NCBI GenBank assembly: GCA_021292165.1
Contig: CM037878.1
Location: 11,152,857-11,216,856, forward strand
Length of the DNA stretch: 64,000 nt
Reading direction: 5' to 3'
Source: Shinisaurus crocodilurus
Taxonomy: Eukaryota > Chordata > Lepidosauria > Squamata > Shinisauridae
The notes beneath the pieces are model-generated. The model saw nothing but the letters and a program-made list of their open reading frames with translations, was not told the origin of the DNA and ran no database searches. Both the position numbers and the translations under genes were made by a program. Of this stretch, positions 52,848-63,900 are shown one piece after another (the first letter of the stretch is position 1; every line of letters starts with the position of its first letter).

Positions 52848-53131
52848 CTTCCATATATGCAGTCCCACAGCATGGTAATTCTTCCCTCGGAGGCCATCCG
52901 TCAAAGACGGATCCGTTTCCACTAAGCGGGGCCAGTTCCGGATCCTGCCCGCCCAATCCGTGCTATACTTCCGATGTTTCTGCAGGAGGGCAATGCACAC
53001 CTCGCTCTGCTCACAGACCCTCAGCCAGAACTTGGGGTTCGTCGGGAACGTGCTGTTGTTACGGCAGCCCCCTGCGGACTGGCCCCTCACCCACGACCCG
53101 TACAGCTTCTGGGTGTGGCTCAGAACCCGGT
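52848..53131 (-). CDS. CAPN10: CAPN10 exon, first C2-like domain
   Basis: 284 bp from ...cttgacag|AC to AAG|GTAATT, phase 1 to 0. It encodes [47 protein letters not shown] and HAVGLHIWK. The [10 protein letters not shown]..FPxNPxFWLxV sequence is the calpain C2-like (domain III) hallmark. There are no gaps against the human exon pattern. Confidence 0.96.
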
Positions 53132-53326
53132 CTGTCAAGGGAGACAAAAATGCACACGCATCACTTCACTTATTCGGATATGTAGATCTCGGGAGTATAG
53201 AGGCAGGTACAGAAGGTGTGAAATGAGTATCTTCAAAGGACTGCAGGCAGCTGCGAGCTTTCTTCCTTGAGCCACGGAATGATTGAGAAAATTAGCGATG
53301 GAGAATTTAGCTCGACCTACATTTTT

Positions 53327-53695
53327 TTATTTTTTATTTAAAATTTTTATTTAATTTTTTTTTTAAACAATACAAAAAAAAATAACACACACATATAACT
53401 AATATAGTGCTCCCATCACCATGGGACCAAATAATACAATGACTCTATAATTGTTCATTATTCCAAAAATACAACATATCTTGACAGGGTAAACTCCCTT
53501 TCCCCTTTTTTAACACATATTCCAGAAATAAACCCCATATATCCTTGAAAATATTTTTCTTTAATTGACCCCTTTTGCACTTGATATTACAAGTCAACAT
53601 ATCATTCAATGCCATATCCCATACTTCTTTATACCAATCAGTAATAGTGAAAACTTGCTGAATTTTCCATTTCCTTGCTATCATTAGTCTACCTG
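53327..53695 (-). mobile_element. L1-like LINE 3' end with 16-bp TSD
   Basis: The minus-strand frame reads ARKWKIQQVFTITDWYKEVW DMALNDMLTC..., KCKRGQLKKNIFKDIWGLFL EYVLKKGKG, an L1 ORF2 C-terminus. The 3' end is T-rich on the plus strand. The TSD ctcgacctacattttt is perfect at 53311-53326 and 53696-53711. It is a short, 5'-truncated insertion. Confidence 0.85.
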
Positions 53696-54269
53696 CTCGA
53701 CCTACATTTTTAAGTGAACTGACCCATTTCACACTTTCTCGGACTAGTAAGCAGATCACAACACGCTTATCCCGTGGATGGCGCATGCCTGAATTTTGCT
53801 ACGCTATGCAGTTCTCGGGTCCAAAACGGCATACGGAAAATGTCTACGTTAGGGAAATTTGAGTACAAAAATGCATATATTTGGGAAAGACGTGCACGGA
53901 ATGTGTGCGTTAGGGCAAGATCGGTCAAAACCAAATGTGAATTTTTGTGCCTTTTTTTTTAAAAAAATGCGGAATTATGCAAAAATTGTACAGAGCTGAC
54001 TTACGACTGAATACATGCAAAACTGACAAGGACAGGATGCAGACTGATTTGCCGATCCCGAGATGCATGCGGTGGGCAAGCAAAAAAGAGAGAGCATATC
54101 TGGGCTTCTTCTACTTTTTGCACTTGTGTCCAATCACTGCTGGAGTTGGCAGCAAACCTATTTTTCCCACGACCTTTTTCTTCCCGCTTATGCTTTCTGC
54201 ATGGGCATCAAAGCATGTTGTACATACTTGTATGCACCCTAGCTCCCTTCCTCTTCTTTAAGAGACGTC

Positions 54270-54510
54270 ACTGGTGACAGCTGATGCGGCAACGTGGATC
54301 ATGGGGAGAAATCTACTTGCATGACAATGGAACCAACGACCTAGGGAGGTGGTGGGCTCTCCCACACTGGAGGCATTCAAGGTGCAGCTGGACAGCCATC
54401 CGTCAGGGATGCTTTGACTTGGGTTCCTGCATTGAGCAGGGGGTTGGACTCGATGGCCTGGTAGGCCCCTTCCAACTCTACTTTTCTATGATTCTATGGT
54501 TCAGTGTGTG
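54270..54510 (+). mobile_element. CR1-like LINE 3' end
   Basis: The frame reads LGRWWALPHWRHSRCSWTAI RQGCFDLGS, the C-terminus of CR1 ORF2, then cctgcattgagcagggggtt ggactcgatggcc and (tctatgatt) units. The tail is nearly identical to the 3' tail of the 5S-derived SINEs. Confidence 0.82.
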
Positions 54511-55200
54511 AGAGGGTGCTCCTAGAAGGTCCCAGCAGCTTTGTCCAAGAAAAGGGACTTCCCATTTCCATGATGCTTACAAAAGAGGCTGCTGTGATCT
54601 TCCATGACTACCATCTCTCACATTAGTGACCTGGACTTATCAGCCAGCTCCAAAAACATCAGAGGCGAGGTCTTAATTTCCAGGAACATCTCAAAAATTC
54701 ACAGATTTGACACTGAGTTATTGTCACTGTTGGATCAGGGCAAAGTTTAAAATCAAATCCTTTCAGAACCTCATTCGGGCCATTTAAAATGAGAGCAGAG
54801 GTTCCGAAGATGTCACATTCTACACTTCAGTGGGAAACCTGGGAGAGACGCACCTGGCCCTCCTCACTGCACGCTCCTAGAGGAGCCTTGAAAACTCTCT
54901 TGTTTTGGAGAGTATTTGGACGGTAGGAGGATCTCTTCAATGGTGCTTTATCTTGCTGCCATTCTTGATTATTTTGATCATTTTAAGTCATTGAAGATAC
55001 ATTTGTAAGCATTCATGACGATCTGGTTCCAAGATTTGTTTTCAATTTTTTTTATTATTTTAGGAAGGATGTAAAAGGGGCAAAATAGGCATGGGAATTA
55101 GGGTAATGTGGCCAGTGAAGGCAGGGGACAGAAGCTCTGGAAGTGGCACAGGGAATTCTTGGCAGTTTTTCTCAAAATCTTCTCTGTGAGTATTACAGTA

Positions 55201-55452
55201 CAGGCAGTCCCCAGGTTACAAACGAGTTCCGTTCTTAAGAATGTCTTTAAGTCGAATTTGTAGGTAAGTCGGAACAGCATAGCGTTCTATATGTTAAAAT
55301 CGGCATTTATGCAAATTGCATAAATTACCCAAATTGCGTCGTATACTATGCTATGCACTCTATGTAAACGACCTAGCGCCGGGGAACCCAGAAGTCCGTT
55401 CTTAAGTATGGGTTGTCTGTAAGTCGGACGTTCTTAACTCGGGGACTGCCTG
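55201..55452. mobile_element. Tigger-like MITE, second type
   Basis: Ends CAGGCAGTCCCCAGGTTAC and TAACTCGGGGACTGCCTG, with TA at 55199-55200 and 55453-55454. Inner block gagttccgttcttaagaatg / cgttcttaagtatgggttg. Confidence 0.82.
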
Positions 55453-55878
55453 TATTTGAAATGAAAAGCAGAAAGCTGAGAGTCTCCAGATACTGAATTC
55501 TGAGACATTCTGCAGCACAGTCCACATCCTGTAAGTGCCAGGCACAGGATCACAAAGTGGAATGGGGTGGTTGGGTTAACTCTGGGTTGTTTAACCGCTA
55601 AACAAGCCAGAGTTTCTGGATTCAGACATCACAAAACGACCCAGGAACACTGATTGAAAGTGGAAGTGGCGAGTGGGTGGGAGGCAAGCTGCGTCTCGCA
55701 AACCAGGTCATTGGCTGGTCACGAGCAATGAAACTTGCTTTCCTTCTTGCAAGCAGGATATAAGGCAGAGCTGTGGGGAAGAAAGATGGGGAGCCAAATG
55801 AAACGTGATGCGGTTAAGGCAGGACCAGGGCAGTCTCGGGAGGAAAAAAAAAAAGGCTCTTTTTTGGCCACACCATAC

Positions 55879-56045
55879 CAGTGTAAAGGCTCTGAAGCTG
55901 CCCTTCTTCAGTGACTGGGTACCCAGTTATGATCTCATCGAATTCTGCGAAAAATTCCTCCTCCTCGACCCAAAATTCTCCTTCCTGTATCTGGGACAAT
56001 AGTTCCGCGGCAACCACTGGATCCAGCTGGCTCCACCCTGGACCA
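55879..56045 (-). CDS. CAPN10: CAPN10 exon, protease domain end
   Basis: 167 bp from ...gttcttcag|T to ACTG|GTATGG, phase 2 to 1. It encodes [55 protein letters not shown]. The EGEFW..EEF..EFD block is the end of the calpain protease core. It continues the NPWGRR exon in frame. Confidence 0.96.
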
Positions 56046-56283
56046 CTGAAGAACAAAGGCAATGCAAAGCAAGATGGATATTATCATCTATACAGAGCCA
56101 TCCATGTACACACGGTGCTTTACAAAGAAGAAGAAGGGGATAGGTCCCTGCCTCAAGGGGACTGCAATCTAGAAAAGTGACACAAAGAAGACACAGTGTG
56201 TGCATGTTTAGGTATCGGGAGGGGTATTTTAAAATCAGGAAAATGGATTCAATACACACACACACACACACACAAAATACACA

Positions 56284-56318
<35 letters not shown>

Positions 56319-57468
56319 ATCAGGCCTGGCACCAGGTGTGAGAGGGTCTGGTGGTTCCCAGTGGGCTTACCTGGTTGTGACAGGAGAAAGCAGCAGCGCT
56401 GTGATCATGCCAGGCCGCACAAAGTCGTCATTTTAATCTCTCTCCCACAATGCCCCGCATATAGCACTCCGCTGGGGCATTCTGGGGATATGAAAACGGG
56501 GCGGCCATTTTAATTTCCTGCAATGCTCCAGAGCAGTGTTACGCCAGGGGCACTGAGGGAGGGAAATTAAAAGGGCAGCTCCGAGCTACCCACCACGGAG
56601 GGGGCGGGGCAGGTGTGAACACACAGCAGTGGGGCCTGCCAGGGGGCTAGTAGCCAATCACCCGCCTGAGGGTGCCGCATGCCAACGTCGGGCCTGTGGG
56701 AGCCCCCGTTCACAGGCCTCCCGCGTCACGTCGCAATTGTGATTTTAATCACGTCGCTGTGGTCTTAATATTTATATGGAAACCGCTTAGGGATTTTCCT
56801 TAATGTTACACAGCATAGAAATAGTACAAATAAATACATAAATGTCTAGTTTGGCCGTATGGAAAGAGACAACCGTGGCCATGCTGAAATGGGCCTAGAG
56901 GCAAAAAGCCAAGAATGAATTTAGGCACAGAGGCCAGCAACAAGCAACACAACTATTCTCCATACACTGGCCGAAATGCCGTGGGCATTTCGTTAGTACA
57001 GTAACACCTTGGATTGAGAGCATAATTCGTTCCGGAACCGTGCTTGTAATCCAAAACACTCTTATATCAAAGCGAGTCTCTGGCGGGCGTGAGCGGGGCC
57101 GATTTCGGCCCGCTTGAGGCGAGCGGTTACATCCCTACACTACTTGTCTTGCAAGACCTTGCTTGTTTATCAAGTCAAAAAAAAAATTCAAAAATTGCTT
57201 GTCTTGCAAAACGCTCTCAGACCAAGTTACTTGCAATCCAAGGTATTACTGTAAATATATAGCCCCCCTTTTTTGAAGAGGAAAGCGGAGCATCAATTAA
57301 GAGTCCTGCCTTCGCGGCCCATACGTTGAGATCTTCTCCGCTGAATAAGCGGCTTGCTTTCTGTTTTTGCGACAGACTCCGAGGAGTTCCAACTGGCACT
57401 CCACGAACAACGGCATCCAGCCAAGCAGGAATCCTAAGAAGCCGGCGACTGAAAGGCGAGTCACTCAC
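56046..57468 (-). other. CAPN10 intron
   Basis: Holds a LINE-tail piece (about 56085-56190), two (CA)n runs (56255-56275, 56287-56315) and a Tigger-like element (56999-57251). Bases 56330-56990 and 57255-57468 are unassigned. Confidence 0.7.
56999..57251. mobile_element. Tigger-like MITE with a GC-rich internal segment
   Basis: Ends CAGTAACACCTTGGATTGAG and TTGCAATCCAAGGTATTACTG; TA at 56997-56998 and 57252-57253. A CpG-rich segment (about 57077-57130: ggcgggcgtgagcggggccg atttcggcccgcttgaggcg) is present only in this copy. Confidence 0.85.
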
Positions 57469-57610
57469 CCCTCCCTCCAGGGCCCTTTCCAGCAGCGCCT
57501 CCCCCATGGGTTGTGTATCCTCAGCAGGACAATCTCCTTCCTGGACACTTTGGAAAGGTCCTGCATGTCGACCACAATGAAGGCATGGAACTCCCCCAGT
57601 TCGCTGGTAC
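57469..57610 (-). CDS. CAPN10: CAPN10 exon with the catalytic His and Asn
   Basis: 142 bp from ...ctgccag|GT to GAGGG|GTGAGT. It encodes TSELGEFHAFIVVDMQDLSK, VSRKEIVLLRIHNPWGRRCW and KGPWREG. GEFHAF holds the catalytic His and NPWG the catalytic Asn of the calpain triad. Phase 1 to 2 joins both neighbours. Confidence 0.95.
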
Positions 57611-57768
57611 CTGGCAGGCAGAAAAGGCAAGCGCCGGAGAGAAGGAGCCGACATTCAGTGTTCCACAGGGAAAGCGGAAGAGCTATCGCATCTTCTCTGC
57701 GCTCTGCGCACGAGAAAAAAAAAGTTGACTGCTTTCAAGGGGACTCGGCGGCAACCGAGAAGAAAAGG

Positions 57769-58019
57769 GCAGAGCCAGTGTGGCGTAGTGGTGAGAGTGT
57801 TGGGACTGGGACTCGGGAGATCTGGGTTCTAGTCCCCGCTCGGCCGTGAAACTCACTGGGTGACTGTGGGCCAGTCACTGACTCTCAGCCTAACCCACCT
57901 CACAGGGTTGTTGTGAGGATAAAATGGAGAGGAGGAGGAGGATTATGTAAGCCACCTTGGGTTCCTTGCAGGAAAAAAGGCGGGGTATAAATAAAATATA
58001 AATAAATAAATAAATAAAT
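57769..58019 (+). mobile_element. tRNA-headed SINE S1
   Basis: A box TGGCGTAGTGG, B box GGTTCTAGTCC, body and (aaat)n tail. Same family as 5053. Confidence 0.88.
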
Positions 58020-58070
58020 CTTCTCAACAAAAAAAGATACCCACGGAGGCTTCATAGGGCCCCTTCGTGT

Positions 58071-58104
<34 letters not shown>

Positions 58105-58469
58105 GTGTGTGTGGCCGCAAGAGGCTTTTTTGCATGAACCCCACCCCAAATCTTCGTACTTAATAAATAATTGTTTTATTTGTGCTGTTTAACTGCACAA
58201 TCAGGCACATGTGTAATTAAGTGAAGAGGCAACCAATTCCATTGGGAAAATGAGAAGCGGAGCGAAACTGAGCTGGACAGGCTCACCCAATCCCTAGAGA
58301 GTCGTCTCCAGCAGAAACAAGTACGGACGGGAAGACAAGGGAGAGGCTGGATAAGGAGATGCGCAGCTTTATCCTGTGGTGCAAGACAATGGCAGGACCA
58401 CCCAGGGGCTGCTTCCCCAGCTGAATGCTGGGACCGAACTGGCCCTGCGGAATTCTTTCCTTCACATGA

Positions 58470-58690
58470 GAACGGAAGAAGAGCAGTGCCGGATCAGACC
58501 CAGGGTCCATCTCGCCCAGCATTCTGTTCACACAGCGGCCAACCAGCTGCCCCAATGGGAAACCCACAAGCAGGACATGAGTGCAGCAGCACCCCCATGC
58601 CCATGTTCCCCAGCAACTGCTGTACATATAGGCGTGCTGCCTGTGATCCTGGAGATAGCATACAGCCAATCAGGACTATGCATCCCTTAC
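58470..58690 (-). mobile_element. CR1 3' UTR fragment
   Basis: The plus strand reads agcagtgccggatcagaccc, cagcattctgttcacacagc, aagcaggacatgagtgcagc, ccccatgttccccagcaact. It is the reverse of 10330-10530. Confidence 0.72.
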
Positions 58691-58908
58691 CTTGCCGTGA
58701 GCTGAAGACGGAGCAGCTCATCACGCACTTCTCCTTCAGGTTCATCAGCCTCCTGAATACTGCCTTCTCCAAAACTTTGCCGGCCCTTTCCCTTTCTGTG
58801 TTTCGGCCCGGGTCTTTTAGGGCCCACCTTTCCGCTAGGCCTCCGGTCAGGTCCACAAGGGCATCTGCAACCTGGCCAGCCCAGAGCTGCTCATAAGATC
58901 CATGCACC
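58691..58908 (-). CDS. CAPN10: CAPN10 exon, protease domain middle
   Basis: 218 bp from ...tttctag|G to CAAG|GTAAGG, phase 2 to 1. It encodes VHGSYEQLWAGQVADALVDL TGGLAERW, then LMNLKEKCVMSCSVFSSRQG. The GSYE.L..G...DAL.DLTGG motif is the conserved calpain core. It follows the ..LEKAYAK exon in frame. Confidence 0.96.
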
Positions 58909-60242
58909 CTAGAAATGTATAGGGGAGGAAAGCTTCAGGATATCATAGCAGGACTTCAAAGGAAGAAGGAAATCACTCTCATCCGCTGGGCCAGCTTACA
59001 TCGGTGAAAAGGATATGAACGTCCTTGCCGATCTATGACAGAATTTGCATCAGGCAGACTGGAAAAGAAGCTTATTTTAAGTGGTATCTTCCACATGCAA
59101 AGGAAACCTGTTTAGGCCCCTCATGTAAACTGTCATGCCTAAACTGTCACTCACATGATTGCTTCTGGCAAATAAGAATTCGTTCAGGCTCTCGTGTAGG
59201 AAGCCTCAAGAAAAGGCAATTTGGTTTTCTTCTTTTGCTCGACAAAATTATATAGGGTGCACGTGGGCAGACGGCCTGGTGGATATTTTTGAGTACTAGA
59301 ACCTTTTGGACTGCTTTTGCAATCTCGTCTGTTCATATTAACAACTCTGCCATGTCAACCAACAGCAGCAGAAATTATTCTTACGAATGGAAGAGTGTTA
59401 TCATCCACATGGATTTTTTTTTTTATTTGCTCAAATTGTTATGTGCGTGCAGTTAGAAAAAATCTACATGGATAGCCAATTCTACCATTTCTCACAAATT
59501 CACAGTCCAACCAGGCAGAAAACATACCTAAGGACAATTCTGGAAAAGGAAGCAAGAGCTGCAAAATGAAACACTCATGTCCAACGTTCTTTTAATCTAC
59601 GGGGAGTTCGGCCAACAGTGGCTAAAACATTTGACCCTCTTCCGGGGGAGTGGAGACACAGGGGACAAAGAAAAAGAGAGAACAAGATAAAAGCAACCTT
59701 TTTAGAAGTTTTTCTGATTAATAACCATTGCTGTTTGTTTATTTATTTATTAAAATGGTAAAGATTCAACTGAATGATAAAATCTTTGTGTTGATTGTTT
59801 TAGCCATTTTAACTACGGTATGTCAATTATTGGTGGTTTCCAAGTAATTTTGTTAGGGCTGTCACTCAATTAAAGAAATCATAGTCAATTGTAAGAGTTT
59901 TAAGTGATTATTTGATAAAATCTGCATGTGAATAGAACAACTCCTCCAAAGAAAAGCATGATATATTTTCAGATGATGCACACACATTTCACCCTGTCTC
60001 AGGGCCAAAGTAGAGGTGATGTTATTCACTGCATTAGCCAAACATGGCTGATTAACAAAAAAAATAGCTGGCAGGGATGGGGAACTGGATTGGGACCCTG
60101 GAGTTTGGGGCTCCAAGGTCCCAGTTGCCTCCACCACAGTTCTGACTGGAATAGTTGCAGGCAGCGGGGGGGGGGGCGGCGGGTGTTGCCAGCTACTTGT
60201 AATGGGAGCCAAGTTCCCATTGGCACCGACAGGTTGAACTAG

Positions 60243-60450
60243 AGAGCAAGAATAGAATGTTGGACTAGATCAGTGTTCTCTAACCTTGGGTCCCCAGATG
60301 TTTTTGGCCTACAACTCCCAGCATGCCCCAGCCAGCTACGCTGGCTGGGGCATGCTGGGAGTTGTAGGCCAAAAACATCTGGGGACCCAAGGTTGGAGAA
60401 CACTGGACTAGATGGACCCTTGGTCTGATCCAGCAAGGCTCTTCTTAAGA
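60243..60450 (+). mobile_element. CR1 3' UTR end interrupted by a MITE
   Basis: agaatgttggactagat, the MITE, then gatggacccttggtctgatc cagcaaggctcttctta. It matches 10475-10535. Confidence 0.7.
60271..60405. mobile_element. Family-A foldback hAT MITE, full length
   Basis: 135 bp: two arms of 66 bp with one mismatch around a 3-base spacer. Perfect TSD GACTAGAT at 60263-60270 and 60406-60413. The best-preserved copy. Confidence 0.93.
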
Positions 60451-60689
60451 AGTTGAGAAATGGAAATGCAGCTCAAGCACTGCTGTCCGTCCTGTTCTCC
60501 AGCAACTTCCCTGCATCCCCGGCAGTGAAACAGAACTCAAGACCTGCTTGCTACAGCCAGCCAAGAAGCTTTACAGGGGAGTAGGTGGGTGAAGAAGAGA
60601 TCTCCCAAATCTCACATTCCTGCATAGAGAGGTCCCAAAGTTGGCACCTGTGGAATAGGCCCACACAACTATACACAAATTAGGAAACA

Positions 60690-60985
60690 CTGTTTGGGTT
60701 CACACAACATGACAAGCCAGAGTACAGGTTGAATGTGGGTTGTTGTTGAATCATGGGTTGTTGAGCTGTGTGAAACCAGCCGCACCAACAAACCATGCCT
60801 TGTTAACCCATGAACAACCTGCGATGAGAACCTATAGTTTGTTGTTGGGTTGTGAACTGTGGGTTGTTTAAAGTTAACAAACCAGGGTTTGTTAGCGCAT
60901 CTGGGTTCACACAACACAACAACCCATGATTCAATGACAACCCATACTCAACCTGTACTCTGGCTTGCCAAATTGTGTGGACTAG
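60690..60985. mobile_element. Family-B foldback element
   Basis: gttcacacaacatgacaagc cagagtacaggttgaatgtg pairs with ccatactcaacctgtactct ggcttgcc near 60940-60970, with gaatcatgggttg and aacccatgattc inside. Confidence 0.7.
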
Positions 60986-61384
60986 GTCACTGTTTTTTTT
61001 CTTCCACAGCTTGAGCTTGGCTTCCTGCCCCAAGTTTCATAATGCATTTAACAGATCTACTGAACAATGAAGTGGATGTTAATAGGGAGAACTGCTGTCT
61101 GGGAAGGTGGCTAAGAAATGCATTAAATAATAAAAGTAATTCAGCAGTATGTCTTGCTCTTCTATCTGTGCTTCAGGCAGACTTTTTGACTTCTATATCT
61201 CGGTGTTTGTTTGTTTAAAAAGCAGAATGGGTTATTAAAATGTTGAAAACCATTTGGTGTGTGGGGGGGTGATGTCACCAGTCTCAGCCAATTAGTGCTG
61301 TACAGAGATGGCTACTGCTGAAACCACTCACAACCAGTTCCCCTCTGCCGCAATCTGGCAGTGAAGACTGTATGTCTGAACCAG

Positions 61385-61505
61385 CCTTCTACAACCTGGT
61401 GCCCTCCAGATGGTTTGGAATTGCAACTCCCATCAACCCCAGTCAGCATGGCCAATGGTCAGGAATTCTGGGAGCTGCAGTCCAAAATGTCTGGAGGGCT
61501 CCGTG
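61385..61505. mobile_element. hAT-type foldback MITE, relative of family A
   Basis: acaacctggtgccctccaga tggtttggaattgcaactcc is mirrored by gggagctgcagtccaaaatg tctggagggc. Old and imperfect. Confidence 0.62.
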
Positions 61506-61612
61506 AAGGTTGGTCTAAACAAAACACAGCAAGTGCACTTCCACAGCAGCTCAACACTCAAACTATGTACAAATGTGCACCCTGGCACACAAAACACATG
61601 CCCTCCACGCAC

Positions 61613-61809
61613 TTGGCATAGGCCTTTTCCAGCAGGGGGAGCCAAAACACGTCTTCTGTCTGGCACTGCGAGAAGCACAGCTTGCCCCCAAGGCAAGGCA
61701 AGCGATCATCAATGGTGACCTCCACCCAGTGTCCAAACTGCCAGATGCGACAGGTGAAACAGCCTCTATATTTCTCATCTCTCCAGCTGGGTTGCCCTGG
61801 AGGTATCAC
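61613..61809 (-). CDS. CAPN10: CAPN10 exon, first protease lobe end (5'-most exon in window)
   Basis: 197 bp from ...tttccacag|GTG to GCCAA|GTGCGT, phase 0 to 2. It encodes [40 protein letters not shown] and [15 protein letters not shown]. The [11 protein letters not shown] and [11 protein letters not shown] motifs are the classic calpain core. The upstream exon(s) with GDCWFL and the start codon were not found up to 64000. Confidence 0.96.
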
Positions 61810-62334
61810 CTGTGGAAAGGGAAGAGCAACAAGTCAGCAAGAGTCAGAGCAGGCATGCAGTTTTACGTTCCACGTCTGTGGACTCGCCAGTGAAGTATGT
61901 AGCATCTGGAGACCCCTTTCCTTCCTGCCTTTTTAAAATTGAAGATAAAAAATTCAAGCCCTTACTTACGGCTGCAGATAAAAGCTTGGAAGCAAATGGA
62001 CACCTACTGAAATCTCACGCCCAATGGGTCTCACGCCCATGCCTCTCCCCTATTCTTCCAAACTCATCTCCACCACCACCCGTTCCTCAGATCTCCATAT
62101 ACTTTCCTCCTTCCATTTCAAAAATGGAAACCTCTGCTTCACTGATATAATTTAATCTCATTGCAAAACTGGGAGTTCCCTGGCATTTGAGATCTGGGGT
62201 GCAGAGATTCGAAGGCCTGAATCAAACATGTAAGAATAATGCGGTAAAGTGGGTTGCATGCACACAGTTTTACTTGGTGAGGGAAATTCCAGACAGGCTG
62301 AAACCACAGAACATGAATACTGGATATTCAGCTT

Positions 62335-63375
62335 GAATATTCAAGCTGCAGCGGGCGGTCGCCGTGGCTTGTCGCATCATGCGAAGCCGACGAGGGTGGC
62401 TTATGCGAGGGTTAAAGAACCCTCGCATAAATCTAAAACAGCCCATGGGTTATGTGAAGGTCTTTTAACCCTCACATAAGCCACCCTCGCCGGGTTCGCA
62501 CGACACAATAAGCCATGGCGACTGCCCGCCATGGCTTGAGCAGGGATGTTGAAGAGTCCTAGGTCTCGAGTCACGAGTCGAGTCACGAGTCTTTGGACCC
62601 GAGTCCGAGTCCTTGGTCCAAAATGGTGACTCACGAGTCCTGAGTCACTCCCAAAACTGACTCCACGAGTCCCTATTAAAATCAATGGGGTTTCCCCCCA
62701 ACAAAATAAGGCTACTTCGTATGTGTGGCTTAAATAAATTCTAGGCACAAGTGTGCCTTTTTATTTCAAAACTCTGCCACTGATTTTGGCAAGAACAGAC
62801 CAGGCAGACAAACCCAAAATAACCAGACAGGCAGAGGCGGCAGGGAACCCCAAAGCAGGCAGGCAGAGGCCTTTGTCTTGGACAATTCAACTGTTGAACA
62901 GGTCAAGAAGAGACCAGGCAGGCAGAGGAGGCTGGGAACCCCAAAGCAGGCAGGCAGAGGCCTTTGTCTTGGACAATTCAAACTGTGGAACTGGTCAAGA
63001 AGAGACCAGGCAGGCAGAGGAGGCTGGGAACCCCAGACAGGCAGGCAGAGGCAGCCAAACCCAAAATGTCTGAAAGGTTGCATTTTAGGGAAATGATTTT
63101 AAAAAATAAACTTGCTGTACTTCCTAAAACCTATCCATGTTGCATCTGAGGAACACGAGTCCTTGGTCTCGAGTCTCGAGTCGAGTCTCGAGTCCCATTA
63201 AAAATATTGGGACTCGAGTCTGACTCGAGTCAGTGGGGGGACTCAGTCCGACTCACGAGTCGAGTCCTCGAGTCCGAGTCCCCATCCCTGGGCTTGAGTA
63301 TTCAAAAGGGCAGACAGCACACGCCACAACGAGCCATGATGGGCTACGGTGATGATGGGAACCCAGTCAGTAAGT
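62335..63375. mobile_element. Family-B foldback element split by a hAT
   Basis: Left part cggtcgccgtggcttgtcgc and gacacaataagccatggcga ctgcccgcc up to 62540; right part tattcaaaagggcagac after 63298. The inner repeat cgagggtggcttatgcgagg / ctcacataagccaccctcg folds. Confidence 0.65.
62541..63290. mobile_element. hAT family D, 750-bp copy without transposase
   Basis: It starts CAGGGATGTTGAAGAG and ends CCATCCCTG; perfect TSD GGCTTGAG at 62533-62540 and 63291-63298. It is the same family as 26664-27649, lacks the transposase part, and has one more copy of the roughly 100-bp ggcaggcagaggcctttgtc unit. Confidence 0.9.
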
Positions 63376-63900
63376 CTATATGCAGTGACGTGGGGTGGAG
63401 ACTGTCCAAAATGGGACGTCTTTCACCGCTTTCTTTTTCCGCAGAAAAATGTTTCCATTTCACAAGTTCGTGAGTAACAATGAATGGATGCCAACTGCAA
63501 ATATACTATTAGGCAAGCGAGGTAGTTTCAAAGTTGCCATGAATAATTTTTTCCTGTGATCATCCCTAGCAAGAATGTGAGAGAATACATATGCGTCACT
63601 GAAATACATATATATATGTCTCAGTGTGAAATAGGCAGTGACAGCGAAACTGACGGTCCCCCCTACAACCTCAGTGGAAGAGAGCTGACTTCTGTTGAAA
63701 TATGCTGTTGCCAGCGTATCATGCACAGTTCTTCGGGCGGCTGAAATGAATTAGTCTGTCAACAGCTTTCAGTAACTTTGCTTCCCCCCCCACACCCCTT
63801 AAAGTTAAACAATGTAAGGGAAGTACATGCTATTGACTGTACATGCTTACAAGTATTCCAGGAAAAATGTCTACATAATATAACATTTAAATCGCATTAA

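Larger units (their letters stand above)
53132..55878 (-). other. CAPN10 intron
   Basis: Holds an L1 3' fragment with TSD (53327-53695), a CR1 3' end (54270-54510) and a Tigger-like element (55201-55452). Bases 53715-54265, 54515-55195 and 55460-55870 are otherwise unassigned. Confidence 0.75.
57611..58690 (-). other. CAPN10 intron
   Basis: Contains the S1 SINE (57769-58019), a (CA)n at 58072-58105 and a CR1 3' UTR fragment (58470-58690). Bases 58110-58465 are unassigned. Confidence 0.7.
58909..61612 (-). other. CAPN10 intron
   Basis: Holds a possible retroelement piece (58930-59260), a MITE in a CR1 3' fragment (60243-60450), a family-B region (60690-60985) and a hAT-type foldback (61385-61505). 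Bases 59265-60240 and 60990-61380 show no nameable feature. Confidence 0.7.
46663..61809 (-). other. CAPN10: Calpain-10 gene, all but the first one or two exons
   Basis: Nine minus-strand exons join into 1740 bp (579 residues plus stop) with all phases consistent and no stop: 61809-61613, 58908-58691, 57610-57469, 56045-55879, 53131-52848, 51895-51693, 50219-49964, 48117-47912, 46729-46663. Calpain-10 is an atypical cytosolic Cys protease: two protease core lobes and two tandem C2-like (CBSW) domains, no penta-EF-hand. Human calpain-10 is 672 residues, so about 91 N-terminal residues, including catalytic Cys, lie right of the window. The His and Asn of the triad are present. The gene is probably functional as far as seen. 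Confidence 0.95.
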
